A stretch of DNA of 64,000 bases from Pseudomonadota bacterium (GCA_018240465.1 JAFEFS010000074.1:62001-126000); one strand, 5' to 3'. Numbered from the stretch's first letter, positions 52,674 through 62,129 are shown. The notes: generated by a model from the sequence alone, not told the origin. Made by a program: numbers and translations.

Positions 52674-54448
52674 GCGACGCCGCGAAACCGCGCCCGATCG
52701 ACACCTATCGACGCCTGCTCGGCTATCTGCGGCCGTCGTGGCGCGTGGTCACGTTCGCGCTGTTCGGCATGACACTCGACGCGGCCTGCTCGTCGCTGTT
52801 CGTGAAGTACATCAAGGACATCGTCGATGAGGTATTCACCGCCCACGACCGTTTCTGGGTGTTCTGGATGCCGTTCTTCATCGTCGTGCTGTTCGCGGTG
52901 CGCGGGATTGGAACCTTTCTCACCGACTACGGCATGGCGCGGGTCGCTCGAGGCATCGTGCATCGCCTGCGCAACGAAGTGTTCGCGCGCTACCTGCAGT
53001 TGCCGGCGGCGCATTTCGCCGGCGAGACCTCGGGACAGATGGTGTCGCGCCTCACCTTCACCGTCGAGCAAGTTGCCGGCGCCTGCACCGATTCGCTGAA
53101 GACGATGGTGCTGCATTCGCTGACTATCATCGGCTACACGACCGTCATGCTGATGATGAGCGTGCGCCTTACCGCCGCGCTGTTCGTGCTTGCGCCGCTG
53201 ATCGCGCTGATCGTGTCCGCGGTCGGCAAGCGCTACCGCCGCATCGGCCCGCGCATCCAGCATTCGATGGGCGAGGTCACCGGCACGATTGACGAAGTCG
53301 TCAATGCGCAGCGCGAGGTGAAGATCTACGGTGGCCAGGCCTACGAGCGCGCGCGCTTCGATCGGGTGGCGAACGACAACCGCCGCCTCAACCTGAAGGT
53401 CGCGGCGACCAACGCATTGTCCACGTCGATCGTGCAGATCGTCGCCGCGTTCGCGATCGCGATGGTGATCTTCGTCGCCACGCGCCCCGGCATCATCGCC
53501 CACATCACCGCGGGCGAGTTCATGGCCGTCATCACCGGCATGAGCGTGATGCTGACTTCGATCAAGCAACTGACCACGGTGCAGTCGAACATGCAGCGCG
53601 GCATTGTCGCGGCCGAGGACCTGTTCGCGATTCTCGACGCGCCGGGCGAGCGCGACGCGGGCACGCGGTCGATGAAACGCTGCCGCGGCGAGATCGATCT
53701 GCACGATGTGTCGTTCCGCTACGCGGGCCAATCGGTCGACGCGCTCGACGGTGTCGACCTGCACTGCGCTCCGGGCACGGTCACCGCGCTGGTCGGACGT
53801 TCGGGCAGCGGCAAGTCCAGCCTGGTCAGCCTGGTGCCGCGCTTCCACGAGCCCAGTTCGGGCCGGATCCATCTCGACGGTCTGCCGCTTGCCGATTACC
53901 ACCTGGCCGACCTGCGCAGGCAGATCGCCTGGGTAGGCCAGCACGTCGTGCTGTTCGACGACACGATTGCCAACAACATCGCCTACGGTGCGCTCGCCGG
54001 CGCCTCGCGAGAAGCGATCGAAACGGCGGCACGCGCGGCGAACGCGATGGAATTCATCGAGCGTCTGCCGCTCGGCCTCGACGCGCCGGTGGGCGAGGGT
54101 GGCGCGCAATTGTCCGGCGGGCAGCGCCAGCGCATCGCGATCGCGCGCGCCATTCTCAAGGACGCGCCGATCCTGATCCTCGACGAGGCGACCAGCGCGC
54201 TCGACTCCGAGTCCGAACGCCTGATCCAGGACGCGCTCAAGCATCTGATGACCAAGCGCACCGTGCTCGTCATCGCGCATCGGCTTTCGACCATCGAGCA
54301 TGCCGACCAGATCGCCGTGCTCGACGAAGGCCGCATCGTCGAACGCGGCACGCATGCGCAGCTGATCGCGGCCGGCGGCAAGTACGCGGCGCTGCATCGC
54401 TTGCAGTTCCACGAGTCGAAACGGAGTCCGGATGCGGTTTCGGGATGA
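52670..54448 (+). CDS. msbA: lipid A export ABC transporter
   Basis: 592 residues. An N-terminal six-helix ABC domain (residues ~20-320) and a C-terminal NBD with Walker A GRSGSGKSSL, signature LSGGQRQR, Walker B ILILDEATSALD and the H-loop VIAHRLS. EFMAVITGMSVMLTSIKQLTTVQSNMQRG matches MsbA coupling helices. It flips lipid A-core to the outer leaflet of the inner membrane. ATG overlaps the exbD TGA. Confidence 0.95.
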   Translation: MSDAAKPRPIDTYRRLLGYLRPSWRVVTFALFGMTLDAACSSLFVKYIKDIVDEVFTAHDRFWVFWMPFFIVVLFAVRGIGTFLTDYGMARVARGIVHRLRNEVFARYLQLPAAHFAGETSGQMVSRLTFTVEQVAGACTDSLKTMVLHSLTIIGYTTVMLMMSVRLTAALFVLAPLIALIVSAVGKRYRRIGPRIQHSMGEVTGTIDEVVNAQREVKIYGGQAYERARFDRVANDNRRLNLKVAATNALSTSIVQIVAAFAIAMVIFVATRPGIIAHITAGEFMAVITGMSVMLTSIKQLTTVQSNMQRGIVAAEDLFAILDAPGERDAGTRSMKRCRGEIDLHDVSFRYAGQSVDALDGVDLHCAPGTVTALVGRSGSGKSSLVSLVPRFHEPSSGRIHLDGLPLADYHLADLRRQIAWVGQHVVLFDDTIANNIAYGALAGASREAIETAARAANAMEFIERLPLGLDAPVGEGGAQLSGGQRQRIAIARAILKDAPILILDEATSALDSESERLIQDALKHLMTKRTVLVIAHRLSTIEHADQIAVLDEGRIVERGTHAQLIAAGGKYAALHRLQFHESKRSPDAVSG

Positions 54449-54468
54449 TTCGCGGTGCACTTGCCCGG

Positions 54469-54507
54469 GCTCGTCATTCCCGCCGCAGACGCGCGGGAAT
54501 GACGAGC
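54469..54507. repeat. GTCATTCC-type palindrome between msbA and lpxK
   Basis: A perfect 15-bp stem (GCTCGTCATTCCCGC/GCGGGAATGACGAGC) with a 9-nt loop. It is the best copy of the dispersed palindrome family in the window. It lies inside an operon and lacks a T-run. Confidence 0.85.
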
Positions 54508-54523
54508 AAAGCGGGTTGCGGTC

Positions 54524-55516
54524 GTGAATCTCGTGCAGCGGCTGGCTGAAATCTGGTATGGCGCCCGGCCGTCGCCGTTCTGGCTGCGCGCGCTCGTTCC
54601 TCTCTACCGCATGCTTCGAGCCCTGCATCGCGCGCCGTACAGATCCGGTTGGAAAAAACCACAGCGCCTGCCCGTACCGGTGATCGTCATCGGCAACATC
54701 ACCGTCGGCGGCACGGGCAAGACGCCGCTCGTGACCGCGCTGGTCGAGGCATTGCGCGATCGCGGACACCGGCCAGGCGTGATCAGCCGCGGCTACGGCG
54801 GAACCGCGGGTTCCGTGGAACTGCTCGACGCGGATAGCGATGCCGCGCGTGTCGGCGACGAGCCGGTGTTGATCCATGCCGCGACGGGCGCCCCGGTCGC
54901 GGTCGGCCGCGATCGCGCCGCGGCCGGGCGCCTGCTGCTCGCCAGCCACGACTGCGACGCGCTCGTCGCCGACGATGGCCTGCAACATCTGGCGCTGTTT
55001 CGCGACGTGGATATCTGTGTCATCGACGGCGAGCGCCGCTTCGGCAACGGCCTGCTGCTGCCGGCCGGGCCGCTGCGCGAACCGCTGTCGCGCCTGGATT
55101 CTGTCGACTTCCGTGTCTGCAACGGCGGCGAGACACGAGCCGGCGAGGTGCCGATGCGGCTCGCAGGCGAGGTGGCCGTTTCGCTGTGCGATACGGGCGA
55201 GCAGAAACCCTTGCGCGATTTCGCCGGGCGGCGCGTCCATGCCGTCGCCGGCATCGGCAACCCGGCGCGTTTCTTCGCGATGCTGCGCGGCGCGGGTATC
55301 GACATCGTCGAACACGCCTTCGCCGACCATCACGCCTACACTGCCGGCGATCTCCGATTCGGCGACGATGCGCCTGTGCTGATGACCACGAAAGACGCAG
55401 TCAAATGTCGTGCGTTCGCGCATGCGGACTGCTGGCAGGTACCGGTACAGGCGATCTTGCCGCAAGCGTTTTTCGATGCGATCCGCGCGCGCATTGCCGG
55501 TTTCAGGAAAACCTGA
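54524..55516 (+). CDS. lpxK: tetraacyldisaccharide 4'-kinase
   Basis: 330 residues, GTG start. IVIGNITVGGTGKTPLVTAL is the P-loop, and DALVADDGLQHLALFRDVDICVID plus LLPAGPLREPLSRLDSVDF fit LpxK. It phosphorylates the 4'-position of the lipid A precursor, upstream of Kdo addition and MsbA transport. Confidence 0.95.
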   Translation: MNLVQRLAEIWYGARPSPFWLRALVPLYRMLRALHRAPYRSGWKKPQRLPVPVIVIGNITVGGTGKTPLVTALVEALRDRGHRPGVISRGYGGTAGSVELLDADSDAARVGDEPVLIHAATGAPVAVGRDRAAAGRLLLASHDCDALVADDGLQHLALFRDVDICVIDGERRFGNGLLLPAGPLREPLSRLDSVDFRVCNGGETRAGEVPMRLAGEVAVSLCDTGEQKPLRDFAGRRVHAVAGIGNPARFFAMLRGAGIDIVEHAFADHHAYTAGDLRFGDDAPVLMTTKDAVKCRAFAHADCWQVPVQAILPQAFFDAIRARIAGFRKT

Positions 55517-55527
55517 TCGATTTCCCG

Positions 55528-55556
55528 TTGACAAGCTCGCGCGACGCGACTACCTT
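55528..55556 (+). promoter_or_regulatory. candidate promoter upstream of mgtA
   Basis: TTGACA at 55528-55533, spacer of 17 nt, then TACCTT (55551-55556). The -35 is perfect and the -10 weak, as expected for an activated promoter. It would produce a leader of ~220 nt before mgtA. Confidence 0.45.
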
Positions 55557-55656
55557 GCGCGCAACTTTTTTGCCGAGGACGTCCGTCCGTGGACCCTTGC
55601 AGTAGATTTTCCGCTGCAGCCAACCCGACTTTTCCACGCGGATAGTTCCCCTCGCG

Positions 55657-55770
55657 GTGCGCTATCCCGTTGCGGATAGCTTGCCGACGCCCACGCCCCT
55701 CGCGGGCATTCCCGTCGCCGACCTGTCACGAAGTCTGGGCATGCTGCCTGATTTTGTGCGTTTTACATGA
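55657..55770 (+). CDS. candidate proline-rich leader peptide upstream of mgtA
   Basis: A 37-codon frame from GTG 55657 (or 30 codons from TTG 55681) to TGA 55770, ending 13 nt before the mgtA ATG. It reads V-R-Y-P-V-A-D-S-L-P-T-P-T-P-L-A-G-I-P and continues to a short C-terminal tail. The P-T-P-T-P-L run resembles the proline-rich MgtL leader (P-D-P-T-P-L-P) that controls mgtA in Salmonella. No strong ribosome site is visible for either start, so translation is unproven. Independent conservation in relatives would be the best test. Confidence 0.4.
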   Translation: MRYPVADSLPTPTPLAGIPVADLSRSLGMLPDFVRFT

Positions 55771-55783
55771 CGGGAAGCCTCTC

Positions 55784-58504
55784 ATGCTGAAATTCTCGAT
55801 CGCGGCAATGCTGATTGGCGGCAACGGCCGCAACGGCGCGCGCAACGAAGTGGCGGCGCGCATCGCCGCGGAACTGGTGGCGCTCGCGCGCCTGAGTCCC
55901 GACGACGCCCTGAACCAGCTCAATCCGGGCGGGCAGGCGCTCAATCCCGAGCGGGTCGCCGAACGCCTCGAGCACTATGGGCCGAACGTCGTCGCGCAGG
56001 AAAAGAAGAAACCTTTCCTGCTCGAGATCGGCGAACGCTTTGCCACCAATCCGATCAACATCCTACTGACCGCGCTCGCGTTGATCACCTGGTTCACCGG
56101 CGATGAGGCGAGCGACAAGATCGGTGCGGTAATCATGTTCGCGATGGTCGTCATGGCCGTATTCGTCGCCTATTTCCAGGAGGCTCGCTCGAGCAATGCG
56201 GTCGAGCAGCTGCGCAAGATGGTCAGCAATACGGCGACGGTGAAGCGCGAGATCGAGGAAGCGCCGAACGACGGCGTGGTTGCCGATTGCGACGACAACA
56301 TCGAGATGGTGCGTCTCATCAGGAAGATCGAAGTGCCGATCGATGGCCTCGTGCCTGGCGACATCGTGTTCCTCTCCGCCGGCGACATGGTGCCGGCGGA
56401 TCTGCGTCTGATCAGCGCAAAAGACCTTTTCATCAACCAGTCCGCGCTGACCGGCGAGTCGATGCCGGTGGAAAAGTTCGCCGCGAGTGACGCCAGGGCG
56501 CCGAACGCGCTCGAAGCGAAGTCGCTGTGCTTCATGGGCTCGAACGTTGTCTCGGGCAGCGCCACCGCGGTCGTCGCCGCGACCGGAGCGAACACTTATT
56601 TCGGCGCGCTCGCAGGCTCGCTGGTCGGCCAGCGCGTGCAGACGAGCTTCGACAAGGGCGTGTCGCGCTTCGCCTGGCTGATGATCCGCTTCATGGCGGT
56701 GATGGTGCCGATCGTTTTCCTGATCAACGGCGTCACCAAGGGCAACTGGTTCGAGGCCTTCATGTTCGCGGTTGCGGTGGCCGTCGGTCTCACGCCGGAG
56801 ATGCTGCCGATGATCGTCGCGATCAACCTGGCCAAGGGCGCATTGAAGATGGCGAAGAAGGACGTCATCGTCAAACGCCTCAACGCGATCCAGAATTTCG
56901 GCGCGATCGACGTGCTGTGCACCGACAAGACCGGCACGCTCACCCAGGATCGCGTCATCCTCGAACGCCATGTCGACATCTACGGCGACGAGAACGCGCG
57001 CGTGCTCGAATACGCCTGGCTCAACAGCTACCACCAGACCGGCCTGCGCAATCTGCTCGACGAAGCGGTGCTCGATGCGGTCGATGCCGACACCGTGCAG
57101 CATCTGCACTCCGAGTACACGCTGGTCGACGAGGTACCATTCGATTTCACCCGCCGACGCATGTCGGTGATCGTGAAAGCCAACAGCACCGGCAAGCACT
57201 TCATCATCTCCAAGGGCGCGGTCGCGGAGATGCTGGCGGTGTGCAGCAGCCTCGCGCACGAGGACGATTACAAGCCGCTGACCGAGCAGCATCTTGCCGA
57301 AGTCAGGGAGGTCGCGCAGGGGATGAACGAGGACGGCTTTCGCGCGCTCGCCCTCGGCATGCGCGAGATTGAGGCCAGGGCCGCGTATTCGCGCGACGAC
57401 GAAAACGATCTGACGATGATGGGCTTCGTCGCCTTCCTCGACCCGCCCAAGGACTCCGCCGCCGCGGCGATCGAGGCGCTCAACGCCAACGGTGTGGCGG
57501 TGAAGATCCTCACCGGCGACAACGATACGGTCACACGCAACGTCTGCCGCCAGGTCGGTATACAAGTGGACAAATGGCTGACCGGGCCGAAGATCGAGGC
57601 GATGAACGACGAGGAATTGATGCTCGCCACGCGCGACACGCCGGTATTTGCGCGCTTGAACCCGCAACAGAAGGTGCGCGTGGTCGAGGCTCTGCATCGC
57701 GATGGCCATGTCGTGGGTTTCATGGGCGACGGCATCAACGACGGCCCGGCGCTGCGTGCGGCCGATGTCGGCATCAGCGTCGATACCGCGGTTGACATCG
57801 CCAAGGAGTCGGCGGACATCATCCTGCTCGAAAAAAGCCTGCTCGTACTCGAGGAGGGCGTGCTCGAAGGCCGCAAGGTGTTCGGCAATATCCTGAAGTA
57901 CATCAAGATGACCGCCTCGTCGAACTTCGGCAACATGTTCTCGATGATCGGCGCCTCGGTGCTGTTGCCGTTCCTGCCGATGCTGCCGGTGCAGATCCTG
58001 CTCAACAACCTGCTCTATGATTTTTCGCAGACGGCGGTTGCGTCCGACGAGGTCGATCAGGAGTACCTAGCCAAGCCGCGACAGTGGGATCTCAAGGGCA
58101 TCGCGCGCTTCATGTTCGGCATCGGTCCGATTTCCTCTATCTTCGACTACGTCACCTTCGCCGTGCTCTGGTTCGTCCTCGGCGCGAACACCACGGCGCA
58201 CGCGAACCTGTTCCAGACCGGCTGGTTCATCGAGTCGCTGCTGTCGCAGACCTTGATCGTGCACGTGATCCGCACCGGCAGGATGCCATTCCTGCACAGT
58301 CGTGCCAGCTTGCCGCTGACCGTCGCCGGCGTGGTGATCTGCATCGTCGGCATCCTGCTGACCGCGCTGCCGATCGGCGCCTGGTTCGGCTTCTCGCCGC
58401 TGCCGGCGATCTGGTGGCCGATCCTGGCCGCGATCCTGATCGCCTACATGGCCTTGACCCAGGTGGTGAAAAGCTGGATGGTGCGGCGCTACGGGTTGTT
58501 GTAG
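55784..58504 (+). CDS. mgtA: magnesium-translocating P-type ATPase
   Basis: 906 residues. The P-type ATPase phosphorylation motif CTDKTGTLTQD (Asp381), the TGESMPVEKF actuator motif, the GDGINDGPALRAADVGISVDTAVDIAKESADIILLEKSL hinge and NNLLYDFSQTAVASDEVD, the transmembrane ion-site pattern of the MgtA/MgtB group, are present. An N-terminal cytosolic extension precedes the helices. It imports Mg2+ under limitation. ATG 55784 with GGGAAG upstream is chosen over an in-frame TTG at 55670. MgtE at 37.2 kb is a second Mg2+ system. Confidence 0.94.
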   Translation: MLKFSIAAMLIGGNGRNGARNEVAARIAAELVALARLSPDDALNQLNPGGQALNPERVAERLEHYGPNVVAQEKKKPFLLEIGERFATNPINILLTALALITWFTGDEASDKIGAVIMFAMVVMAVFVAYFQEARSSNAVEQLRKMVSNTATVKREIEEAPNDGVVADCDDNIEMVRLIRKIEVPIDGLVPGDIVFLSAGDMVPADLRLISAKDLFINQSALTGESMPVEKFAASDARAPNALEAKSLCFMGSNVVSGSATAVVAATGANTYFGALAGSLVGQRVQTSFDKGVSRFAWLMIRFMAVMVPIVFLINGVTKGNWFEAFMFAVAVAVGLTPEMLPMIVAINLAKGALKMAKKDVIVKRLNAIQNFGAIDVLCTDKTGTLTQDRVILERHVDIYGDENARVLEYAWLNSYHQTGLRNLLDEAVLDAVDADTVQHLHSEYTLVDEVPFDFTRRRMSVIVKANSTGKHFIISKGAVAEMLAVCSSLAHEDDYKPLTEQHLAEVREVAQGMNEDGFRALALGMREIEARAAYSRDDENDLTMMGFVAFLDPPKDSAAAAIEALNANGVAVKILTGDNDTVTRNVCRQVGIQVDKWLTGPKIEAMNDEELMLATRDTPVFARLNPQQKVRVVEALHRDGHVVGFMGDGINDGPALRAADVGISVDTAVDIAKESADIILLEKSLLVLEEGVLEGRKVFGNILKYIKMTASSNFGNMFSMIGASVLLPFLPMLPVQILLNNLLYDFSQTAVASDEVDQEYLAKPRQWDLKGIARFMFGIGPISSIFDYVTFAVLWFVLGANTTAHANLFQTGWFIESLLSQTLIVHVIRTGRMPFLHSRASLPLTVAGVVICIVGILLTALPIGAWFGFSPLPAIWWPILAAILIAYMALTQVVKSWMVRRYGLL

Positions 58505-58510
58505 CGGTTC

Positions 58511-59659
58511 TCAGCGGAAGCGCAGGTTCGCGCGGGTCAGCTGCGCGATCGAAGTGCAGCCCATCAGTTTCATGTCGCGTTCGAGTTCGGCGCGCATCAG
58601 CTCGAGCGCACGCTCGACACCGGCCTGGCCGGCGGCTGCAAGCGGGAAGAGGTAGTAGCGACCGAGGCCGACCGCCCTGGCGCCGAGCGACAGCGCCTTG
58701 AGCACGTGGGTGCCGCGCTGCACGCCGCCATCGATCATCACGTCGATGCGGTCGCCGACCGCGTCGACGATCTCGGCAAGTTGGTCGAAGGCCGTGCGCG
58801 AGCCGTCGAGCTGGCGGCCGCCGTGGTTCGACAGCACGATGCCGGTGCAGCCGATGTCGGCGGCGCGCTTCGCATCGGCCACCGACATGACGCCTTTCAG
58901 GCAGAACTGCCCGCCCCACTCGCGCACCATTTGCGTCACGTCGCCCCAGTTCATCGTCGGATCGAGCATGTCGGTGAAGTACTGGGCGATCGACATGGCG
59001 CCGCCGCCCATGTCGACATGTTCGTCGAGTTGCGGCAGCCGGAACGATTCGTGGGCGAGGTAGTTGATACCCCACGCCGGCTTGAGCGCGAACTGGAGCA
59101 TGCCGCCCAAGGTGAGCTTGAACGGGATCGAGAAACCCGTGCGCTTGTCGCGCTCGCGGTTGCCGCCGGTGATCGAATCCACGGTCAGCATCATCACCTC
59201 GATGCCGGCCGCCTTGGCGCGCTTCATCATCGCTCGATTGAGGCCGCGATCCTTGTGGAAGTAGAACTGGTAGCAGGCGGGCGCGCCTGCGCCGAGCCGG
59301 CGCGCTTCCTCGAGACTCACCGTGCCGAGCGAGGAGACGCCGAACAACGTGCCGCAGTGGCCGGTCGCGGCCGCGACCGCGCGCTCGCCCTGGTGATGGA
59401 ACAGCCGCTGCAGCGCGGTCGGCGAACAGTACACCGGCAACGCCAGCTTCTGACCCATCACGATCACCGACAGGTCGACGTTGTCGACGCCGCGCAGAAC
59501 GTTCGGTACCAGATCGCACCGCTCGAAGCTCGCGGTGTTGCGCCGATACGTGACTTCGTCGTCAGCCGCGCCGTCGATGTAATCGAAGATCGGGCCCGGC
59601 AATCGACTCTTCGCCATGCGGCGAAAATCGTGGAAGTTGTGGCAATCTCGCAGGCGCAT
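58511..59659 (-). CDS. lldD: FMN-dependent alpha-hydroxy acid dehydrogenase (L-lactate dehydrogenase type)
   Basis: 382 residues. The FMN-binding TIM barrel is intact: DYIDGAADDEVTYRRN, PTALQRLFHHQGE, the GIVLSNHGGRQLDGS active-site segment with catalytic His and substrate Arg, and VMIDGGVQRGTHVLKALSLGARAVGLGR. It oxidises L-lactate, or a related 2-hydroxy acid such as mandelate, and passes electrons to the respiratory chain. ATG 59659 is preferred; an extension to 59830 contains no recognisable domain. It is convergent with mgtA and divergent from the formate dehydrogenase genes. Confidence 0.88.
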   Translation of the reverse strand: MRLRDCHNFHDFRRMAKSRLPGPIFDYIDGAADDEVTYRRNTASFERCDLVPNVLRGVDNVDLSVIVMGQKLALPVYCSPTALQRLFHHQGERAVAAATGHCGTLFGVSSLGTVSLEEARRLGAGAPACYQFYFHKDRGLNRAMMKRAKAAGIEVMMLTVDSITGGNRERDKRTGFSIPFKLTLGGMLQFALKPAWGINYLAHESFRLPQLDEHVDMGGGAMSIAQYFTDMLDPTMNWGDVTQMVREWGGQFCLKGVMSVADAKRAADIGCTGIVLSNHGGRQLDGSRTAFDQLAEIVDAVGDRIDVMIDGGVQRGTHVLKALSLGARAVGLGRYYLFPLAAAGQAGVERALELMRAELERDMKLMGCTSIAQLTRANLRFR

Positions 59660-59955
59660 GGGGGCGATCGCTCCGGGGGGATACAACTTGCTGGCGGGAA
59701 CAGGAGTCTGAACGAGGCACGCGCGTATGCGCAAATCAGGCTCGTGCTGATTGCGTCGGATCGAGGCGACGCTGCCATGCATGGGCATGGGGCAACAAGG
59801 CGGAATTTGTGTCCCGGAACTGACCCACATCGTGTTGTGCAGGAGGCGCTGCGCTATAGTCCGACAACGAGGGGCGGCGATACCGCGAACACCAGAGGCA
59901 GCGAGGCGCTTTCCCCTTTCCGACGACGAAGCGCGCGTCCGCGTAGCAAGGGTGG
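59660..59955. other. 296-nt divergent intergenic region between lldD and fdsG
   Basis: No gene is seen. A TATAGT -10-like hexamer lies at 59855-59860 on the plus strand without a clear -35. It could drive fdsG. No sigma-54 element was found. Confidence 0.4.
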
Positions 59956-60486
59956 ATGATGCACGAGGAAACCTGCAACGATTTTGCCCGCAGGCCGAAG
60001 CTGGAGTCGGTGCTGCCGGATCCGGTGCGCACGGCGGTCATGCAGACCATCGCCCGCAACCGTGATCGTGCCGGCGCACTGTTGCCGATACTTCATGACC
60101 TGCAGGACGCGCTAGGCTACGTGCCACCCGAATCGCTCGCGCTGATCGCGAGCGAGCTGAACCTCACGCGTGCCGAGGTTCATGGCGTGGTCACTTTCTA
60201 CCATCACTTCCGCAACGCTCCGCCCGGCCGCCGGGTCGTGCGCATTTGTCGCGCCGAGGCTTGCCAGGCGCTGGGGGCGCGCGCGCTCGAGGCGCATGCG
60301 AAGCACACGCTCGGCATCGATTTCCACGAAACCACGGTCGACGGTGCGATCACGCTCGAGCCGGTCTATTGCCTTGGCAATTGCGGTTGCGGGCCGTCGG
60401 TGCTGATCGGCGACGACGACCTGCGCGCGCGGGTGACGCCGGCCGTGTTCGACGAGCTGGTTGCGGCGGCGAGAGCGGCGACATGA
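59956..60486 (+). CDS. fdsG: NAD-dependent formate dehydrogenase gamma subunit (NuoE-like)
   Basis: 176 residues. The thioredoxin-like 2Fe-2S domain has Cys in CRAEACQAL and CLGNCGCGPS, as in NuoE/FdsG. HDLQDALGYVPPESLALIASELNLTRAEVHGVVTFYHHF is the helical N-terminal part. It relays electrons between FdsA and FdsB. ATG 59956 and 59959 are both possible. It overlaps fdsB (ATGA). Confidence 0.93.
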   Translation: MMHEETCNDFARRPKLESVLPDPVRTAVMQTIARNRDRAGALLPILHDLQDALGYVPPESLALIASELNLTRAEVHGVVTFYHHFRNAPPGRRVVRICRAEACQALGARALEAHAKHTLGIDFHETTVDGAITLEPVYCLGNCGCGPSVLIGDDDLRARVTPAVFDELVAAARAAT

Positions 60487-62063
60487 GCGGCGTGAAGGTT
60501 TTCGTGCCGCGCGATGCGGTGGCGCTGGCCCTTGGTGCCGAGCGCGTCGCGCAGGCCATCGTCGAAACCGCACGCCTGCGCGGCATCGACATCGAACTCG
60601 TGCGCAACGGCTCGCGCGGCTTGTTCTGGCTGGAACCCCTGATCGAAGTCGCGACCGCCGCCGGCCGCATCGCCTATGGCCCGGTCGCAGCCGCCGATGT
60701 CCCCGGCCTGTTCGCCGCCGGCTTCCCGGACGGTGACGCGCATGCGCTGCGCCTTGGCGCAGTCGAGGCGATGGACTGGTTCGCGCACCAGCAGCGTCTG
60801 TGTTTCGCCCGCGTCGGCATCACCGATCCGCTCAGCGTTGCCGACTACGTTGCGCATGGCGGCTATCGCGGCCTGCAGAACGCGCTGGCGATGGGTGCTG
60901 GCGACATCGTCGCTGCGGTGACCGATTCGGGCCTGCGCGGGCGCGGTGGCGCGGCATTTCCGACCGGCATCAAGTGGCGAACCGTTCTGGACGCGCCGGG
61001 CGGCGCATCCGCCGTACCCGCTGCGCCGAAGTACATCGTCTGCAACGCCGACGAAGGCGATTCCGGTACGTTCTCCGACCGCATGTTGATGGAAGGCGAT
61101 CCGCTCTGCCTGATCGAAGGCATGACCATCGCCGGTGTCGCGGTCGGCGCGACGCAAGGCTACATCTACCTGCGCTGCGAGTACCCGCATGCGCGGCGTG
61201 CGCTGGACGCGGCGATCGCGAACGCGTACGCGGCGGGCTGGCTCGGTGCCGACATCGGCGGCAGCGGCAAGCGCTTCGATCTCGAACTGCGGCTCGGCGC
61301 CGGAGCCTACATCTGCGGCGAGGAAACCTCGCTGCTCGACAGCATCGAGGGCCGGCGCGGCCAGGTGCGCTTCAAGCCACCGCTGCCGGCGATCAAGGGC
61401 TTGTTCGGCAAACCGACCGTCATCAACAACGTGATCTCGTTCGCCTCGGTGCCGGTGATACTCGACCAAGGTGCGCAGTTCTATCGCGACTTCGGCGTCG
61501 GCCGCTCGCGCGGCACCCTGCCGATCCAGCTCGGCGGCAATCTCAAACGCACCGGCTTGATCGAAATGGCGTTCGGCGTGACCTTGCGCGAATTGCTGTA
61601 CGACTATGGCGGCGGTTCGCATTCCGGCAGGCCGATCCGTGCGGTGCAGGTCGGCGGACCGCTCGGCGCGTATCTGCCGGAACGATTGTTCGACACGGTC
61701 GTCGACTACGAGGCGTTCGCCGCGATCGGGGCCATGCTCGGCCACGGCGGCATCGTCGCTTTCGATGATACGGTCGACATGCTCGAACAGGCGCGCTATG
61801 CGCTGGAATTCTGTGCGGTCGAGTCCTGCGGCAAGTGCACGCCGTGCCGGATCGGGTCGACCCGTGGCGTCGAAGTCGTCGATCGCATCCGCGCCGACGT
61901 CGACCGGGAGAAAAACCTGGCGCTGCTCGACGACCTGTGCAACACGCTGCGCCACGGGTCGCTGTGTGCGCTGGGCGGGTTGACGCCGGACCCGGTGATC
62001 AGCGCGATCAAACATTTCCCTGAGGATTTTGCTCGAAGCGCTCCATCGCATCGGCTCGATTGA
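60483..62063 (+). CDS. fdsB: NAD-dependent formate dehydrogenase beta subunit (NuoF-like)
   Basis: 526 residues. An N-terminal thioredoxin-like extension precedes the NuoF core: SGLRGRGGAAFPTGIKW (FMN), NADEGDSGTFSDR, GAGAYICGEETSLLDSIEGRRG (NADH), and the C-terminal 4Fe-4S CGKCTPCRIGSTRG with later Cys in LCNTLRHGSLCALGG. It contains the NAD+ reduction site. It overlaps fdsG and is followed after 66 nt by fdsA. Confidence 0.94.
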   Translation: MSGVKVFVPRDAVALALGAERVAQAIVETARLRGIDIELVRNGSRGLFWLEPLIEVATAAGRIAYGPVAAADVPGLFAAGFPDGDAHALRLGAVEAMDWFAHQQRLCFARVGITDPLSVADYVAHGGYRGLQNALAMGAGDIVAAVTDSGLRGRGGAAFPTGIKWRTVLDAPGGASAVPAAPKYIVCNADEGDSGTFSDRMLMEGDPLCLIEGMTIAGVAVGATQGYIYLRCEYPHARRALDAAIANAYAAGWLGADIGGSGKRFDLELRLGAGAYICGEETSLLDSIEGRRGQVRFKPPLPAIKGLFGKPTVINNVISFASVPVILDQGAQFYRDFGVGRSRGTLPIQLGGNLKRTGLIEMAFGVTLRELLYDYGGGSHSGRPIRAVQVGGPLGAYLPERLFDTVVDYEAFAAIGAMLGHGGIVAFDDTVDMLEQARYALEFCAVESCGKCTPCRIGSTRGVEVVDRIRADVDREKNLALLDDLCNTLRHGSLCALGGLTPDPVISAIKHFPEDFARSAPSHRLD

Positions 62064-62129
62064 TGCGGCGGCGGGTTGGCCGAGAGGTGCCGGCGCCGCA
62101 GACAAGCTGGTTTTGCAGGAGATTCGAAA

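Noticed and set aside
52439..55534. A 1031-residue antisense frame across msbA and lpxK
   Set aside because: The plus strand encodes recognisable MsbA and LpxK with Walker motifs; the antisense product is low complexity.
55517..55783. M-box (ykoK) Mg2+ riboswitch before mgtA
   Set aside because: None of the conserved M-box sequence blocks were recognised in the leader.
55670..55783. In-frame TTG extension of MgtA
   Set aside because: The added Arg/Cys-rich residues are unlike MgtA N-termini, while ATG 55784 has a partial ribosome site.
59660..59955. Sigma-54 promoter for the formate dehydrogenase genes
   Set aside because: No TGGCAC-N5-TTGC-like element was found in the gap.
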